The notes beneath the pieces were generated by a model that saw nothing but the letters and a program-made list of their open reading frames with translations, made no database searches and was not told the DNA's origin. The translations under genes were made by a program, and so were the position numbers. 64,000 nt of DNA. Source: Parvularcula mediterranea. GTDB lineage: Bacteria > Pseudomonadota > Alphaproteobacteria > Caulobacterales > Parvularculaceae. How positions within the stretch are numbered: position 1 is the stretch's first letter; the number at the start of each line of letters is the position of its first letter. Shown here piece by piece: positions 14,326 through 22,875 of this stretch. The stretch lies in the NCBI RefSeq assembly GCF_013085255.1, contig NZ_JABFCX010000003.1:877288-941287 (forward strand), in the 5' to 3' direction.

Positions 14326-15840
14326 TTAGAACACACCCCCGACCCTGAGCGCTGCGAAGGCTGCAAGGCCGAGCACGATGAGCGCCGTGCCTTTGAGCAG
14401 CAGACGCGCCTTGGGATCCGAAGCTGGCTGCGGGCGCAGGCCTTCCGCGATCATCGGCGTCACCGACGGGAAGGCAGCCAAACGCTGGGCACCCGGCAGA
14501 CGGTGAATCATCCGGACAATCGGGCGGAGCTTGTGCTGGTGGCCTTGCGGTACGTCGATCGCGAGGACGACGGGCATGCCGTCGCGGCGGTCGAGGCTGA
14601 CCGTGCGGTAGCTGAGCTTGGCTTCGGAGAGCTTAGAGAGAACCTGTGAGTGGTCCTTCGCCTCACGGCCCACCGTGGGGATCGAGTAGAGAAGGCGCGC
14701 GTAAGGATAGCCGCCTTCCTGCTGCACCTGCGGCAGGCCATCATCGTCGAGGCCCGGCGTGTGGCGGAGCGGCGTGTCCTTGCCCTTTTTCAGCGAACGG
14801 CCGCTGTCGAAGAAACGCTCGACCGCTGCGATGTCGCCGGACATCAGGTCAGCGCGGGTCGCGCCGCGCCTTGGCAGGGCCGAGGTCGCGATGAACGAGG
14901 TCCGCACCCGGTCTGCGCCAGCCATCTCGGCCTCGAGGACCTTGTAGTCGCTGTCGAAGCTGTAGCCGCCATCGCCCAGCGCTTTGTCGAAGCTGAGAAG
15001 GACGCCGATCAGCGGCTTGGAGTGGTTCGCGCCGGAGGTCTTCGAGACACGCTCCTGACCGCCGGGGCCGTACTTGGTGTGAACCTCGCGCTCGGGGTCG
15101 AGAAGCTCTGCCGCGCGGGAGAGGCCCTCGCGATAGGTATCGGTGCCGTCGGGCAGCTGCTGCACGTCGATACCGCGGGCACGCAGGCCCTCAACGGCCG
15201 CGGCGCAATGGCGGAGCGCGTCGTTCGAGGCGTAGACCGTACCGATCCGGCCGCGATATTTGCGCTGCTTCTCGGCATTCCACTGGAAAGCGCGGGTGCC
15301 GGTGGCATCGAAGCTGTCGGTGAAGCCTGCCTGATCGACCTCGTGAATCATGTCCGTGGGGACGGCGAGGACGTAGTTGCTCTCCGCCACATACTCGCCG
15401 AGCACCTGCTGCGGAAAGTCCATGAGCGCCGAGAGCGTATCGGTATTGAAGCCGCCATGCTCGTCATAGAGCGGGAGGACGCCGACTTGGGCCTGACCGG
15501 AAACGACGGCGGCGGCGGTCGATTCGGCGGACGCCCGTGGGCTCGTCCAGGTCTTGAAGGCTGCGCCGCCTGCCGTAGGCGCGCTGGCCGGAGCCGCTGC
15601 GGCATTGCCGAAGGAGCGGCGTGTGCCCGAGCCATAGAGGCTCATGGAGAGGTCCGACGAGGTGATCTCGCGGCCCGAAAGGTCCTGGCTCGCACCAGGC
15701 GCAGCGCCGTTTCTGGCGCCCCCGCCATTGACCGCCCGAGCCCTTGTGGGGTTCCTGAAAAGGTCAGCGGCAATCTGCTCGGCGACCCATGCGCCAAGGC
15801 CATGACGCTCATCCATGAACGCGACGAACTGATTTGCCAC
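14326..15840 (-). CDS. Divergent prephenate-dehydratase/ACT-like protein with C-terminal membrane anchor
   Basis: The protein has 504 residues from a GTG at 15840 with GGGAGG upstream. After a low-complexity N-terminus, the AESTAAAVVSGQAQVGVLPL segment (about 105-124) and later TVYASNDALRHCAAAVEGL resemble the two lobes of the prephenate dehydratase fold. The catalytic TRF motif is not found. A stretch near 380-445 (YARLLYSIPTVG, LSKLSEAKLSYRTVSLDRR, PVVLAIDV) resembles an ACT domain. Residues about 480-500 form a single hydrophobic helix, predicting a tail anchor. Catalysis is doubtful; it could be a membrane-tethered aromatic-ligand sensor. Function not established. Confidence 0.6.
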   Translation of the reverse strand: MANQFVAFMDERHGLGAWVAEQIAADLFRNPTRARAVNGGGARNGAAPGASQDLSGREITSSDLSMSLYGSGTRRSFGNAAAAPASAPTAGGAAFKTWTSPRASAESTAAAVVSGQAQVGVLPLYDEHGGFNTDTLSALMDFPQQVLGEYVAESNYVLAVPTDMIHEVDQAGFTDSFDATGTRAFQWNAEKQRKYRGRIGTVYASNDALRHCAAAVEGLRARGIDVQQLPDGTDTYREGLSRAAELLDPEREVHTKYGPGGQERVSKTSGANHSKPLIGVLLSFDKALGDGGYSFDSDYKVLEAEMAGADRVRTSFIATSALPRRGATRADLMSGDIAAVERFFDSGRSLKKGKDTPLRHTPGLDDDGLPQVQQEGGYPYARLLYSIPTVGREAKDHSQVLSKLSEAKLSYRTVSLDRRDGMPVVLAIDVPQGHQHKLRPIVRMIHRLPGAQRLAAFPSVTPMIAEGLRPQPASDPKARLLLKGTALIVLGLAAFAALRVGGVF

Positions 15841-15940
15841 GGTGAGGCCTCCCACTCCTGAAAGGACAAGTTAACGCGCCTGAAAGGTTTACGCCAGTGC
15901 TGCGCCGTGTTTCTCCTAGAAGAGAAGAGCGAGTGGGCAG

Positions 15941-16516
15941 ATGAGACAGGTTTTCCGCGTAGTCTGGGCCCTTGCCCTTTGTGTTCTGGCGGCCTGCGCC
16001 ACGCCTCCGAAGCCCTCGGAGAACACTGGACAGCGCGTTGTCGGCACCGTGGGCAACCGCGCCGTGATCCCGACGAGAGCGCCAATCTTCCCCCAGATCA
16101 CCGCGAGGAACCTCGACGGGCAGGCCGTGAGGCTGCCTTCAGGCCTCCCCGGCGCGCGGAGCCTCGTGGTGATTGCCTTCGAGATCGACCAGCAGTCCGT
16201 GCTCGAGGAATGGAGCCGGGCTTTCGGGCTGGAGACAGCCCGGAGCGTTCCGTGGGTCGGGATCGCTGCCCCGGCACCCGGGTACGAGATCTTCTCCGAC
16301 GCGATCACGTCCCGGCTTCGTTCGGAGACACCGCGGGCATCGGACCGGAAGCGGCTCTTTACCTTCTTCGACCGGAATGCGCTTCTGGCCGGGCTTCAGG
16401 TCAGTTCAGTTTCGGAGCCGCTGATCCTCGTGGCTACCCGCGACGGGGACGTGGTGACGATGGTCAGGGGACGCCCGACCACCGAAAAGATCCGTAGGCT
16501 GCGCTCGGCCTTATAG
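15941..16516 (+). CDS. Lipoprotein with thioredoxin-like fold lacking cysteines
   Basis: This 191-residue precursor has a lipobox LAAC at about 16-19. The mature part follows the order of a thioredoxin/peroxiredoxin-like domain: [16 protein letters not shown] (substrate-like beta turn), [14 protein letters not shown] where CxxC would normally sit, [13 protein letters not shown], and a final [19 protein letters not shown] strand pair. No cysteine pair remains, so redox activity is unlikely. Its end overlaps the 3' end of hslU on the other strand. Function unknown. Confidence 0.6.
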   Translation: MRQVFRVVWALALCVLAACATPPKPSENTGQRVVGTVGNRAVIPTRAPIFPQITARNLDGQAVRLPSGLPGARSLVVIAFEIDQQSVLEEWSRAFGLETARSVPWVGIAAPAPGYEIFSDAITSRLRSETPRASDRKRLFTFFDRNALLAGLQVSSVSEPLILVATRDGDVVTMVRGRPTTEKIRRLRSAL

Positions 16517-17818
16517 GATGAACTTGGAGAGGTCCTGGTTGCCCGCGAGGCCTTCGAGAGCATCCTCGACGAAGGCCTTGTCGATCGAAATCGTCTCGCC
16601 CGAGCGGTCAGCGGCGGAGAAGCTCACATCTTCGAGGACCCGCTCGAGGATCGTCTGGAGCCTCCGTGCACCGATATTCTCGACGCTCTCGTTCACCCGG
16701 GCCGCCATGTCGGCCAGGGCGTCGATACCGTCTTCCGTGAATTCGAGGGTGACGTTCTCAGCACCAAGAAGCGCTTCATACTGACGAAGAAGGCTCGCCT
16801 CGGTGTCGGTGAGGATGGCGCGGAAATCGTCGCGGGTGAGGGAGGAGAGCTCCACCCTGATCGGCAGGCGGCCCTGAAGCTCAGGCAGCAGGTCAGAAGG
16901 CTTGGCGAGATGGAAGGCGCCCGATGCGATGAAGAGGATATGATCCGTCTTCACCGTACCGTGCTTGGTCGGCACGACCGAGCCTTCGATGAGCGGGAGG
17001 AGGTCACGCTGCACGCCTTCGCGGCTGACGTCCCCTGATCCGCGCTCGGAGGATTTGGCCACCTTGTCGATCTCATCGAGGAAAACAATGCCGTCATTCT
17101 CCACCGCCGAGAGGGCTTCCTGGGTGATTTTCTCGTCGTCGAGGAGCTTATCGCTTTCCTCATCGATCAGCGGTTTGAAGGCATCTTTGACCAGCAGCTT
17201 CTTTTTGGACTTCTGCTGTCCGAAGGCGCCCTTCATCATGTCGGAGAGGTTGATCATGCCGACCGAGCCGCCGGGCATTCCGGGGACGTCGAAGCTCGGC
17301 ATGCCTTTGCCCTGGTCGGTAACTTCCACCTCGACTTCCGTGTCGTCGAGGAGGCCGTCGCGCAGCTTGCGGCGGAAGGACGTGCGGGTCGCCTCGCCAG
17401 CCTGCGGGCCCACGAGGGCGTCGATGACGCGCTGTTCGGCGGCGTCCTGGGCGCGGGCCCTGACCTCTTCTCTCCTCCGCTCACGGACGAGCTGGAGAGC
17501 CACCTCCACGAGGTCCCTGACGATGGAGTCGACGTCGCGGCCGACATAGCCGACCTCAGTGAACTTGGTGGCTTCGACCTTCACGAACGGTGCGCCGACG
17601 AGCTTGGCGAGCCTGCGGGAGATCTCTGTCTTGCCGACGCCGGTCGGGCCGATCATCAGGATGTTCTTCGGCGTCACTTCATCCTTGAGCTGACCTTCGA
17701 GCTGGCGGCGGCGCCAGCGGTTCCTGAGGGCGACAGCGACGGCGCGCTTGGCATCGCGCTGTCCGATGATGAAGCGGTCAAGCTCGGAGACGATTTCGCG
17801 GGGCGTGAGGTCGGTCAA
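16511..17818 (-). CDS. hslU: ATP-dependent protease ATPase subunit HslU
   Basis: HslU is the AAA+ unfoldase ring that feeds the HslV peptidase. The 435-residue protein begins [16 protein letters not shown]. Walker A is GPTGVGKTE (about 57-65), Walker B VFLDEIDK (about 250), and the intermediate I-domain lies between. Sensor and arginine-finger regions follow ([12 protein letters not shown]), and the C-terminus LSKFIL is the conserved tail that docks into HslV. It is the last gene of an hslV-DUF2809-hslU operon, starting 3 nt after the DUF2809 stop. Confidence 0.97.
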   Translation of the reverse strand: MTDLTPREIVSELDRFIIGQRDAKRAVAVALRNRWRRRQLEGQLKDEVTPKNILMIGPTGVGKTEISRRLAKLVGAPFVKVEATKFTEVGYVGRDVDSIVRDLVEVALQLVRERRREEVRARAQDAAEQRVIDALVGPQAGEATRTSFRRKLRDGLLDDTEVEVEVTDQGKGMPSFDVPGMPGGSVGMINLSDMMKGAFGQQKSKKKLLVKDAFKPLIDEESDKLLDDEKITQEALSAVENDGIVFLDEIDKVAKSSERGSGDVSREGVQRDLLPLIEGSVVPTKHGTVKTDHILFIASGAFHLAKPSDLLPELQGRLPIRVELSSLTRDDFRAILTDTEASLLRQYEALLGAENVTLEFTEDGIDALADMAARVNESVENIGARRLQTILERVLEDVSFSAADRSGETISIDKAFVEDALEGLAGNQDLSKFIL

Positions 17819-17821
17819 GGC

Positions 17822-18184
17822 TTAGCGTTTCTTTCCGAAGGAGAGGTCGGCGAAATAGGCGATGGCAGCGCCCGCGCCATAGGCGAGGAAGTCGAAGGCA
17901 TCGAAGGTGCGGCCAAAGGCAAGACGAGCGAAGGCGCTGTCTGCGATGCCGAGCTGACCTGCGATGTCGATCACCTGCCCAAACTCCACCGCAAAGGCGA
18001 CGGCAAGGACGAGGATCGCAGCAAGACCTTTCGGCATCATCGTCACGGTACGGACGACGAGATAGAGCCAGACAACGACCAGAACGTCACCGCCGTGGGT
18101 CCTGACGATGCCTGTGCCGAAGGTGGCGATGAGAGCGAGGACGAGCGACAGGATGCCTGTCGCGAGAAGATAGTACATGCGCAT
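17822..18184 (-). CDS. DUF2809/VanZ-like small membrane protein inside the hslVU operon
   Basis: This 120-residue protein has four predicted helices (about 5-25, 33-50, 55-75, 95-112). The signature is EFGQVIDIAG, then LAFGRTFDAFDFLAYGAG, as in DUF2809 (related to VanZ). Its start overlaps the hslV stop by one base (TGATG), and its stop is 3 nt before hslU. Translational coupling is therefore likely. hslV and hslU are usually adjacent, so this insertion is unusual. Function unknown. Confidence 0.75.
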   Translation of the reverse strand: MRMYYLLATGILSLVLALIATFGTGIVRTHGGDVLVVVWLYLVVRTVTMMPKGLAAILVLAVAFAVEFGQVIDIAGQLGIADSAFARLAFGRTFDAFDFLAYGAGAAIAYFADLSFGKKR

Positions 18185-18717
18185 CAGGAGATGACCTCCA
18201 TGGTGATCTTGTCGTTGGTGAAGACGTCGATCTTCCCAGCAATGGCAAGCGCCTCGCGGGCGATCTCCTCTGCGGGAAGGTCAGTATTCTGAATGAGGGC
18301 GAGGGCCGCGGACTGGGCATAGTTGCCGCCGGAGCCAATGGCGATGACCCCGCCCTCTTCCATGGCCTCTGGTTCGATCACGTCACCGAGGCCGGAGATC
18401 ATCAGCGTGGTCTCCGAATTTGCGACGATGAGAAGCGCTTCGAGCTGGCGAAGGGCGCGGTCGGTGCGCCAGTCCTTGGCAAGCTCAACGCAAGCGCGCG
18501 TCAGCTGGGTGGGGTACTGCTCAAGCTTCGCCTCGAGCCGTTCAAGGAGCGCGAACGCATCTGCCGTCCGGCCAGCAAAGCCTGCGACCACCTTCCCGCC
18601 AGCGATACGGCGGACCTTGCGCGCGTCGCCCTTGGAAATGGTCTTGTCCATCGAGACCTGGCCATCGCCGCACACGGCAACCTGCCCGTTCCTGCGAACA
18701 GCGAGAATGGTGGTCAT
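18184..18717 (-). CDS. hslV: ATP-dependent protease peptidase subunit HslV
   Basis: HslV is the proteasome-like threonine peptidase of the HslVU complex. The protein has 177 residues from the ATG at 18717. MTTILAVRR is the family start, exposing the catalytic N-terminal Thr after Met removal. GDGQVSM, ARKVRRI and [14 protein letters not shown] follow as expected, and [15 protein letters not shown] is the conserved C-terminal block. An upstream in-frame extension to 18819 was rejected because it would bury the catalytic Thr. Confidence 0.97.
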   Translation of the reverse strand: MTTILAVRRNGQVAVCGDGQVSMDKTISKGDARKVRRIAGGKVVAGFAGRTADAFALLERLEAKLEQYPTQLTRACVELAKDWRTDRALRQLEALLIVANSETTLMISGLGDVIEPEAMEEGGVIAIGSGGNYAQSAALALIQNTDLPAEEIAREALAIAGKIDVFTNDKITMEVIS

Positions 18718-19021
18718 GGACAGGCTCCCTACGAAAGACGCGTGGCCCCTGAGATAAGAAGCCGAAGCGCGGTCGCTAGCAGGGCATTCAAGAGGATGAA
18801 AGCCGCTGCTTGGAACCAACCGGCATGTCCTCTTCCAGTGAGGCTGCGAGCGCTGCCGATTTCCTCACCTTCCAAGTCTTTAAAATAGTTCGATATTCTA
18901 AGCTCGGCACTCCACATTCGGTTTGATTTTCAAACTTATCTCTTGAATGTCCGATCTGTTTGCATTACAAACTATACTGCAGGAACAATCCTGCGGGAAT
19001 GAGGATCAAGGAGATTTCACG
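18718..19021. other. Intergenic region between hslV and the DUF2141 gene
   Basis: The region holds no convincing gene. A 62-codon minus-strand frame with one hydrophobic stretch (18729-18917) was considered and left out. The part around 18890-18990 is AT-rich and presumably contains the divergent promoters, but I could not assign a clear -35/-10 pair. Confidence 0.4.
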
Positions 19022-19393
19022 ATGTTCGCCACTGCCATGCTGCTGCTCGCCCCGCTCACCGTCATCGTCGATGGCGTCGAGAGCGATGCTGGGACCTTCT
19101 ACGTCTCGGTGCAGACCGAAGAGACCTACATGCAGCCAACCGGCACGGCCGGCTCTCGGACCGACGCCCAGCCCGGCACCATGACCTTCGAATATGACGT
19201 GCCCGCCGGCAGCTATGCCGTGTCGGTCTGGCATGACGACAATGGCAATGACGTCTTCGACCGTCAGGCCAACGGCTTCCCGGAGGATGGCTGGGCCCTC
19301 TCGGGCAATGGCGGCTGGCAGTACTCAGATGTCGAAATCATCGTCCCTGCCGATGGCACCACCGTGCGCCTTGAAATGACCTACCCGGAGTAA
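19022..19393 (+). CDS. DUF2141 family exported protein
   Basis: This 123-residue protein starts at MFATAMLLLAPLTV, a short signal-like hydrophobic segment, after an AAGGAG site. The domain has the DUF2141 hallmark YDVPAGSYAVSVWHDDNGND followed by GFPEDGWALSGN. Members are small secreted beta-sandwich proteins of unknown role. The HDDNGND loop may bind Ca2+. It is monocistronic and converges with the DUF952 gene. Confidence 0.8.
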   Translation: MFATAMLLLAPLTVIVDGVESDAGTFYVSVQTEETYMQPTGTAGSRTDAQPGTMTFEYDVPAGSYAVSVWHDDNGNDVFDRQANGFPEDGWALSGNGGWQYSDVEIIVPADGTTVRLEMTYPE

Positions 19394-19401
19394 TCCGCCC
19401 A

Positions 19402-19752
19402 TCAGGTCCCAAGCTCGGGGATGCGATGCGCCCCATCCTCCCCGGGCACCAGCCGCTCGCTGCGCACCACCGCGGCGAGCGGCAGTTTTGCGTAGAGGTG
19501 GGGAAAGAGCTGACCTCCGCGCGAGGGCTCCCAGCGCAGCGCATCGGGGAGCGCGCTCGTATCGACGAACGCCAGAACGAGCGGCCCCGCTCCGCGGAAA
19601 TGCTTGGCCAGCGTCTCGCCTGTCTGGGCAGCGGTGGAGAAGTGGATGTAGCCGTCCTCAATGTCGATCGGCGCGCCGATGGTCTCGCCGTCCGCCTTGA
19701 GAGCCTCCCACTCGGCGGGGCGGAAGATCTTGTAGATGATCCGGTCGCTCAT
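19402..19752 (-). CDS. DUF952 family protein
   Basis: This 116-residue protein has the YKIFRPAEWEAL start, the IEDGYIHFSTAAQ motif (about 31-43) and the LRWEPSRGGQLFPHLYAKLP block (about 72-91) of DUF952. This is a small family with an ADP-ribosyltransferase-like fold. The start at 19752 (MSDRIIYK) was chosen because upstream codons belong to the opposite-strand SDR promoter region. The two genes diverge by 75 nt. Function unknown. Confidence 0.85.
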   Translation of the reverse strand: MSDRIIYKIFRPAEWEALKADGETIGAPIDIEDGYIHFSTAAQTGETLAKHFRGAGPLVLAFVDTSALPDALRWEPSRGGQLFPHLYAKLPLAAVVRSERLVPGEDGAHRIPELGT

Positions 19753-19827
19753 CGGCGGTGCCTTTCTCATTCCCTGCGCTGTTTTCGTCATTTGGCGCAG
19801 CGCGCGGTGCTCTCTATTCTTAAGGCC

Positions 19828-20775
19828 ATGATCGAGCATCGCCAGAAGACATTTGTCGTTACAGGGTCCAACACCGGCATCGGCTTTGAAACGGCCAAGG
19901 CCTTCGCCGAGTTGGGCGGAAGGGTCATCCTCGCCGTCCGGGACGAGGCCAAGGGCCAGGCCGCAGCCGACGACATCTCCAAGGTGACCGGTAATGACAA
20001 GGTGGCGGTCCTCCATCTCGACCTTGGTGATCTCGCGAGCATCCGGAAGGCTGCCGAGGCGCTCAAGGGCGAAGAACGGATCGACATTCTCGTCAACAAT
20101 GCCGGGCTCGCGACGACATCGGACGGAGAGACCAAGGACGGCTTCGAGCTGATCGCAGGGGTCAATCACATCGGCACCTTTGCCTTCACCGAGGCGATCA
20201 TGGGCAAGCTCCTCGAGACAGCGCGCACCCGGGGCGAGTGCCGGGTCATCAACCTCTCTTCCGCTGCGCATCAGTTCGCGCGGAAACTCGATCCCGAAGA
20301 CCTCTTCCCGGAAAAGCGCGGCATGGCCCGCGATGCCTATTCGGAGAGCAAGCTGATGAACCTCCTCCACGTGCGGGAGATGGCGCGGCGCTATGGCCGG
20401 CTGGGGATCAGAGCCCATGCTGTGCACCCGGGTTTCGTAAGCTCCGACTTCGGAAGGTCGAACCATTTCCCCGGTGCCTGGCAGGCCGTCTTCATGCTGA
20501 CGAAACCGCTGCAGATCAGCCCGGCAAAAGGCGCGCGGACCACCATCGCTGCCGCACTGTCCGATGACGGAGCATGGAACAACGGCGTCTACTGGGACAA
20601 GGAGAAGCCCGCGACGCCGACCCTGCCGGATGACCCCGACCGGGTCGCGCGGATGCTCTGGGACGAGACCGAACGCCTCCTCGCCGAAAAGGGCTTCATT
20701 GTTGAGCGTGACGCAGAAGAAGACGCGGACCTCTTCGCCAGCCAGACGAGCACCCTTTTCCCGAACGGGCTCTAG
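19828..20775 (+). CDS. Short-chain dehydrogenase/reductase (retinol-dehydrogenase-like)
   Basis: This 315-residue SDR has cofactor motif TGSNTGIG (about 12-19), NNAG (about 87-90), the catalytic Ser in INLSSAAH, and YSESK (about 168-172) supplying Tyr and Lys. The HPGFVSSDFG loop after the active site and the C-terminal extension fit the long-chain/retinol dehydrogenase-like subgroup. Arg in VRDEAK after the second strand suggests NADP(H). The substrate is unknown. Its 3' end overlaps the opposing response regulator by 4 nt. Confidence 0.88.
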   Translation: MIEHRQKTFVVTGSNTGIGFETAKAFAELGGRVILAVRDEAKGQAAADDISKVTGNDKVAVLHLDLGDLASIRKAAEALKGEERIDILVNNAGLATTSDGETKDGFELIAGVNHIGTFAFTEAIMGKLLETARTRGECRVINLSSAAHQFARKLDPEDLFPEKRGMARDAYSESKLMNLLHVREMARRYGRLGIRAHAVHPGFVSSDFGRSNHFPGAWQAVFMLTKPLQISPAKGARTTIAAALSDDGAWNNGVYWDKEKPATPTLPDDPDRVARMLWDETERLLAEKGFIVERDAEEDADLFASQTSTLFPNGL

Positions 20776-21422
20776 TCCCCCTCCTTGATGAGGCCTTCCT
20801 TGACCGCGGCGGCCATCAGTGCGGCCGCGGACTTCACACCGAACTTGCCCATCAGGCTCGCGCGGTGCTTCTCGGCCGTCCTTGGCGAGATGCCCTGCAG
20901 CTCCGCAATTTCCTTCGTCGTCCGTCCCGAGACGATCATGGCGAGGGTCTGGTGCTCGCGCGGCGTGAGCCTCGTTGGCCCTGACGCGCCGTCCATCGCA
21001 GCCTGGCACTCAGGCGCGATGAATGTCTGACCACGGAGGATTACGGGAAGCTTCTCGTAGAGGATGGCCATCGGCGCGCCCTTGTAGAACATGCCCTCCA
21101 CCCCCTGCTCTTTCAGGCTCGCCAGCACGCCGCCCTGAGTGACCGATGAGTAGATGACGATCTTCGTTTCGGGGGACCAGCGGCGGATATCATTGAGGAT
21201 CTCACCACCTGACGCGAGGGGCATGGTGATATCGAGAACGAGGAGGTCAGGGCGGTGCTTCTTGACTGCGGCCAAGGTCTCAAAACCGTCGCCGGCCTCA
21301 GCCAGAATCTCGAGACCCTCAGGCGTCACGAGACCGGGTTTCGCGAGCGCCAATGCAAGCCCATCACGGACAATCTGATGGTCGTCGGCGAGGACAACCG
21401 TCTTGCGCACGCTGTCCGTCAT
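20772..21422 (-). CDS. NarL/FixJ family response regulator
   Basis: The protein has 216 residues. The receiver domain starts TVVLADDHQIVRDGL, with phospho-acceptor Asp in DLLVLDITMP (about 62). The C-terminal LuxR-type helix-turn-helix includes LTPREHQTLAMIVSGRTTKEIAELQGISPRTAEKH. It overlaps the upstream kinase stop by 4 nt, so the two form a two-component operon. Targets unknown; the adjacent VPLPA-CTERM gene is one candidate. Confidence 0.93.
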   Translation of the reverse strand: MTDSVRKTVVLADDHQIVRDGLALALAKPGLVTPEGLEILAEAGDGFETLAAVKKHRPDLLVLDITMPLASGGEILNDIRRWSPETKIVIYSSVTQGGVLASLKEQGVEGMFYKGAPMAILYEKLPVILRGQTFIAPECQAAMDGASGPTRLTPREHQTLAMIVSGRTTKEIAELQGISPRTAEKHRASLMGKFGVKSAAALMAAAVKEGLIKEGD

Positions 21423-22813
21423 TGCTCACGAGCCGCCGGGACGGTGATGGCGAACAAAAGACCGCCGCCCTTGAGGAGCTCGTTTTCGAGACCGAAGCCA
21501 AACTCTTTCGTCAGGGAGCGGACAATAGGCAATCCCAACCCAGAACCTTCGCTGTCCGCAGACTTCTCGCCGCGCCTGAATGCTGCCTCGAGTTCTGCCT
21601 CCGACAGGCCCCGACCATTATCAGCAACGACGATGGCGATGGCACCGCCCCGCCGTTTCGCGCCGACGAGGATCCGCTCCGCCCCTGAATGACTGATCGC
21701 GTTGGTCGCCAGGTTGGAGACCACCCGCATAAGAGGGGTCGCCGGCGCGAAAACAGCCCGGGCGGAGCTGACCATCCGAAGGTCGATCCCTGCCTGTTCG
21801 GCATCGCTTTCGAACAGGTGACGAAGGGTTGCGAAGAATGCCGTGAGGCTGATGTCTTCGGAGAGCGCATTGCCTTCATCCTTGGACGGAAGGCCGTGAC
21901 CCGCGCTTCCGCCAACATAGCCGTCGCTCAGATCATAGAGATGGTCGGCGAGCCTGCGCAGCCGCTCCCTCGGCTCGTCAGGGAGAGCTGATGCATCAAG
22001 CTCCGCACGGATCGAAGCGATGGGCTGGCGGAGGTCGTGGCTAACATCGGAGAGGCGCCGGGTCCGCTCGATGATTTCGGACTGCGCTTCGGAATAGGCC
22101 CGTTCGAGGCGCAGGAGCTCGCTCGCCTGGCTTGCCTGAAGCTCGACCGCCATGAGGCGTTCCCGCAGTGCATCGGCGTGGGAGCGGCGCATGTCGAAGA
22201 GGGCGTAGCTCACGGTCAAAATCGTCAGTAGGGCAACGATTGCAAAGGAGCCCCTGAAGATCCACTGCGTAGCCGTCGGGTCCCAACCGCCAAGTAGCGT
22301 AGCGCCCAGGAGAATGAGGCTCAGCATCCCGGCCGTGCCGAGCGCTATACCGGCCGATGGATTGACCTTCCCTTCGCTGGTCTTCCACGTCATCGCCGCG
22401 GTCCCGTTGGAGATGATCATCCCCACAAGGAGGATATTGAAAAGAAGCACCGGCACCTGGTCGAGGGGTAGGGTCAAGGAAATAAGCGCCGCGGCACAGG
22501 CTCCGAGCACGGTAAAAAGTGCCGGCCTTGTCCATGATGGCCCTGCCTTCCCGCCCGATGCGATGTAGGCGAGCCAGTAGCCGTATCCTGCGTAGATCAT
22601 TCCGTAGAGGTACGAAAACCGGATTACGCCAGTTTCCGGAAGGCCGAAAAGGGTCACGAGCCACTCCTCGATCACGAAGAGCAGCCCAAGAGTCAGGACG
22701 AGGAGGACACCATATCCAGTGGCGATCCTGTTCCCCATCCCTTCAGTCACGGCGATGAAGCTGAGGCCGAGCGTGAGGAACAGGGAGTAATAGGTGACGT
22801 CCCAAATCCCCAT
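21419..22813 (-). CDS. Multi-pass membrane sensor histidine kinase
   Basis: The protein has 464 residues from the ATG at 22813 (MGIWDVTYYS), preceded by GAGAGGAGAAG. The N-terminal half (about 1-205) contains about seven hydrophobic helices, then a coiled coil. The HisKA box reads DVSHDLRQPIASIRAEL, a type common in kinases paired with LuxR-type regulators. The ATPase domain has SNLATNAISHSG, ADNGRGL and GSGLGLPI. It is cotranscribed with the NarL-type regulator downstream. The signal is unknown but is probably sensed in or at the membrane. Confidence 0.9.
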   Translation of the reverse strand: MGIWDVTYYSLFLTLGLSFIAVTEGMGNRIATGYGVLLVLTLGLLFVIEEWLVTLFGLPETGVIRFSYLYGMIYAGYGYWLAYIASGGKAGPSWTRPALFTVLGACAAALISLTLPLDQVPVLLFNILLVGMIISNGTAAMTWKTSEGKVNPSAGIALGTAGMLSLILLGATLLGGWDPTATQWIFRGSFAIVALLTILTVSYALFDMRRSHADALRERLMAVELQASQASELLRLERAYSEAQSEIIERTRRLSDVSHDLRQPIASIRAELDASALPDEPRERLRRLADHLYDLSDGYVGGSAGHGLPSKDEGNALSEDISLTAFFATLRHLFESDAEQAGIDLRMVSSARAVFAPATPLMRVVSNLATNAISHSGAERILVGAKRRGGAIAIVVADNGRGLSEAELEAAFRRGEKSADSEGSGLGLPIVRSLTKEFGFGLENELLKGGGLLFAITVPAAREQ

Positions 22814-22875
22814 GCCTTCTCCTCTCACCTCAGTGCCTGGCCCTCCCCGCAGAGGAAGAGGGCCTGACCTTCCTG

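Noticed and set aside
18729-18917. 62-codon minus-strand frame with one hydrophobic segment upstream of hslV
   Set aside because: No good ribosome site, overlap with the presumed hslV leader, and no resemblance to a known family.
18940-18980. Sigma-70 type promoter (TTGAAT / TATACT) before the DUF2141 gene
   Set aside because: The elements are about 24 nt apart, outside the normal 16-18 nt spacing.
19753-21009. Long minus-strand open frame through the SDR gene continuous with the DUF952 gene
   Set aside because: It is a GC-rich shadow of the plus-strand SDR; only the last 116 codons match a protein family.
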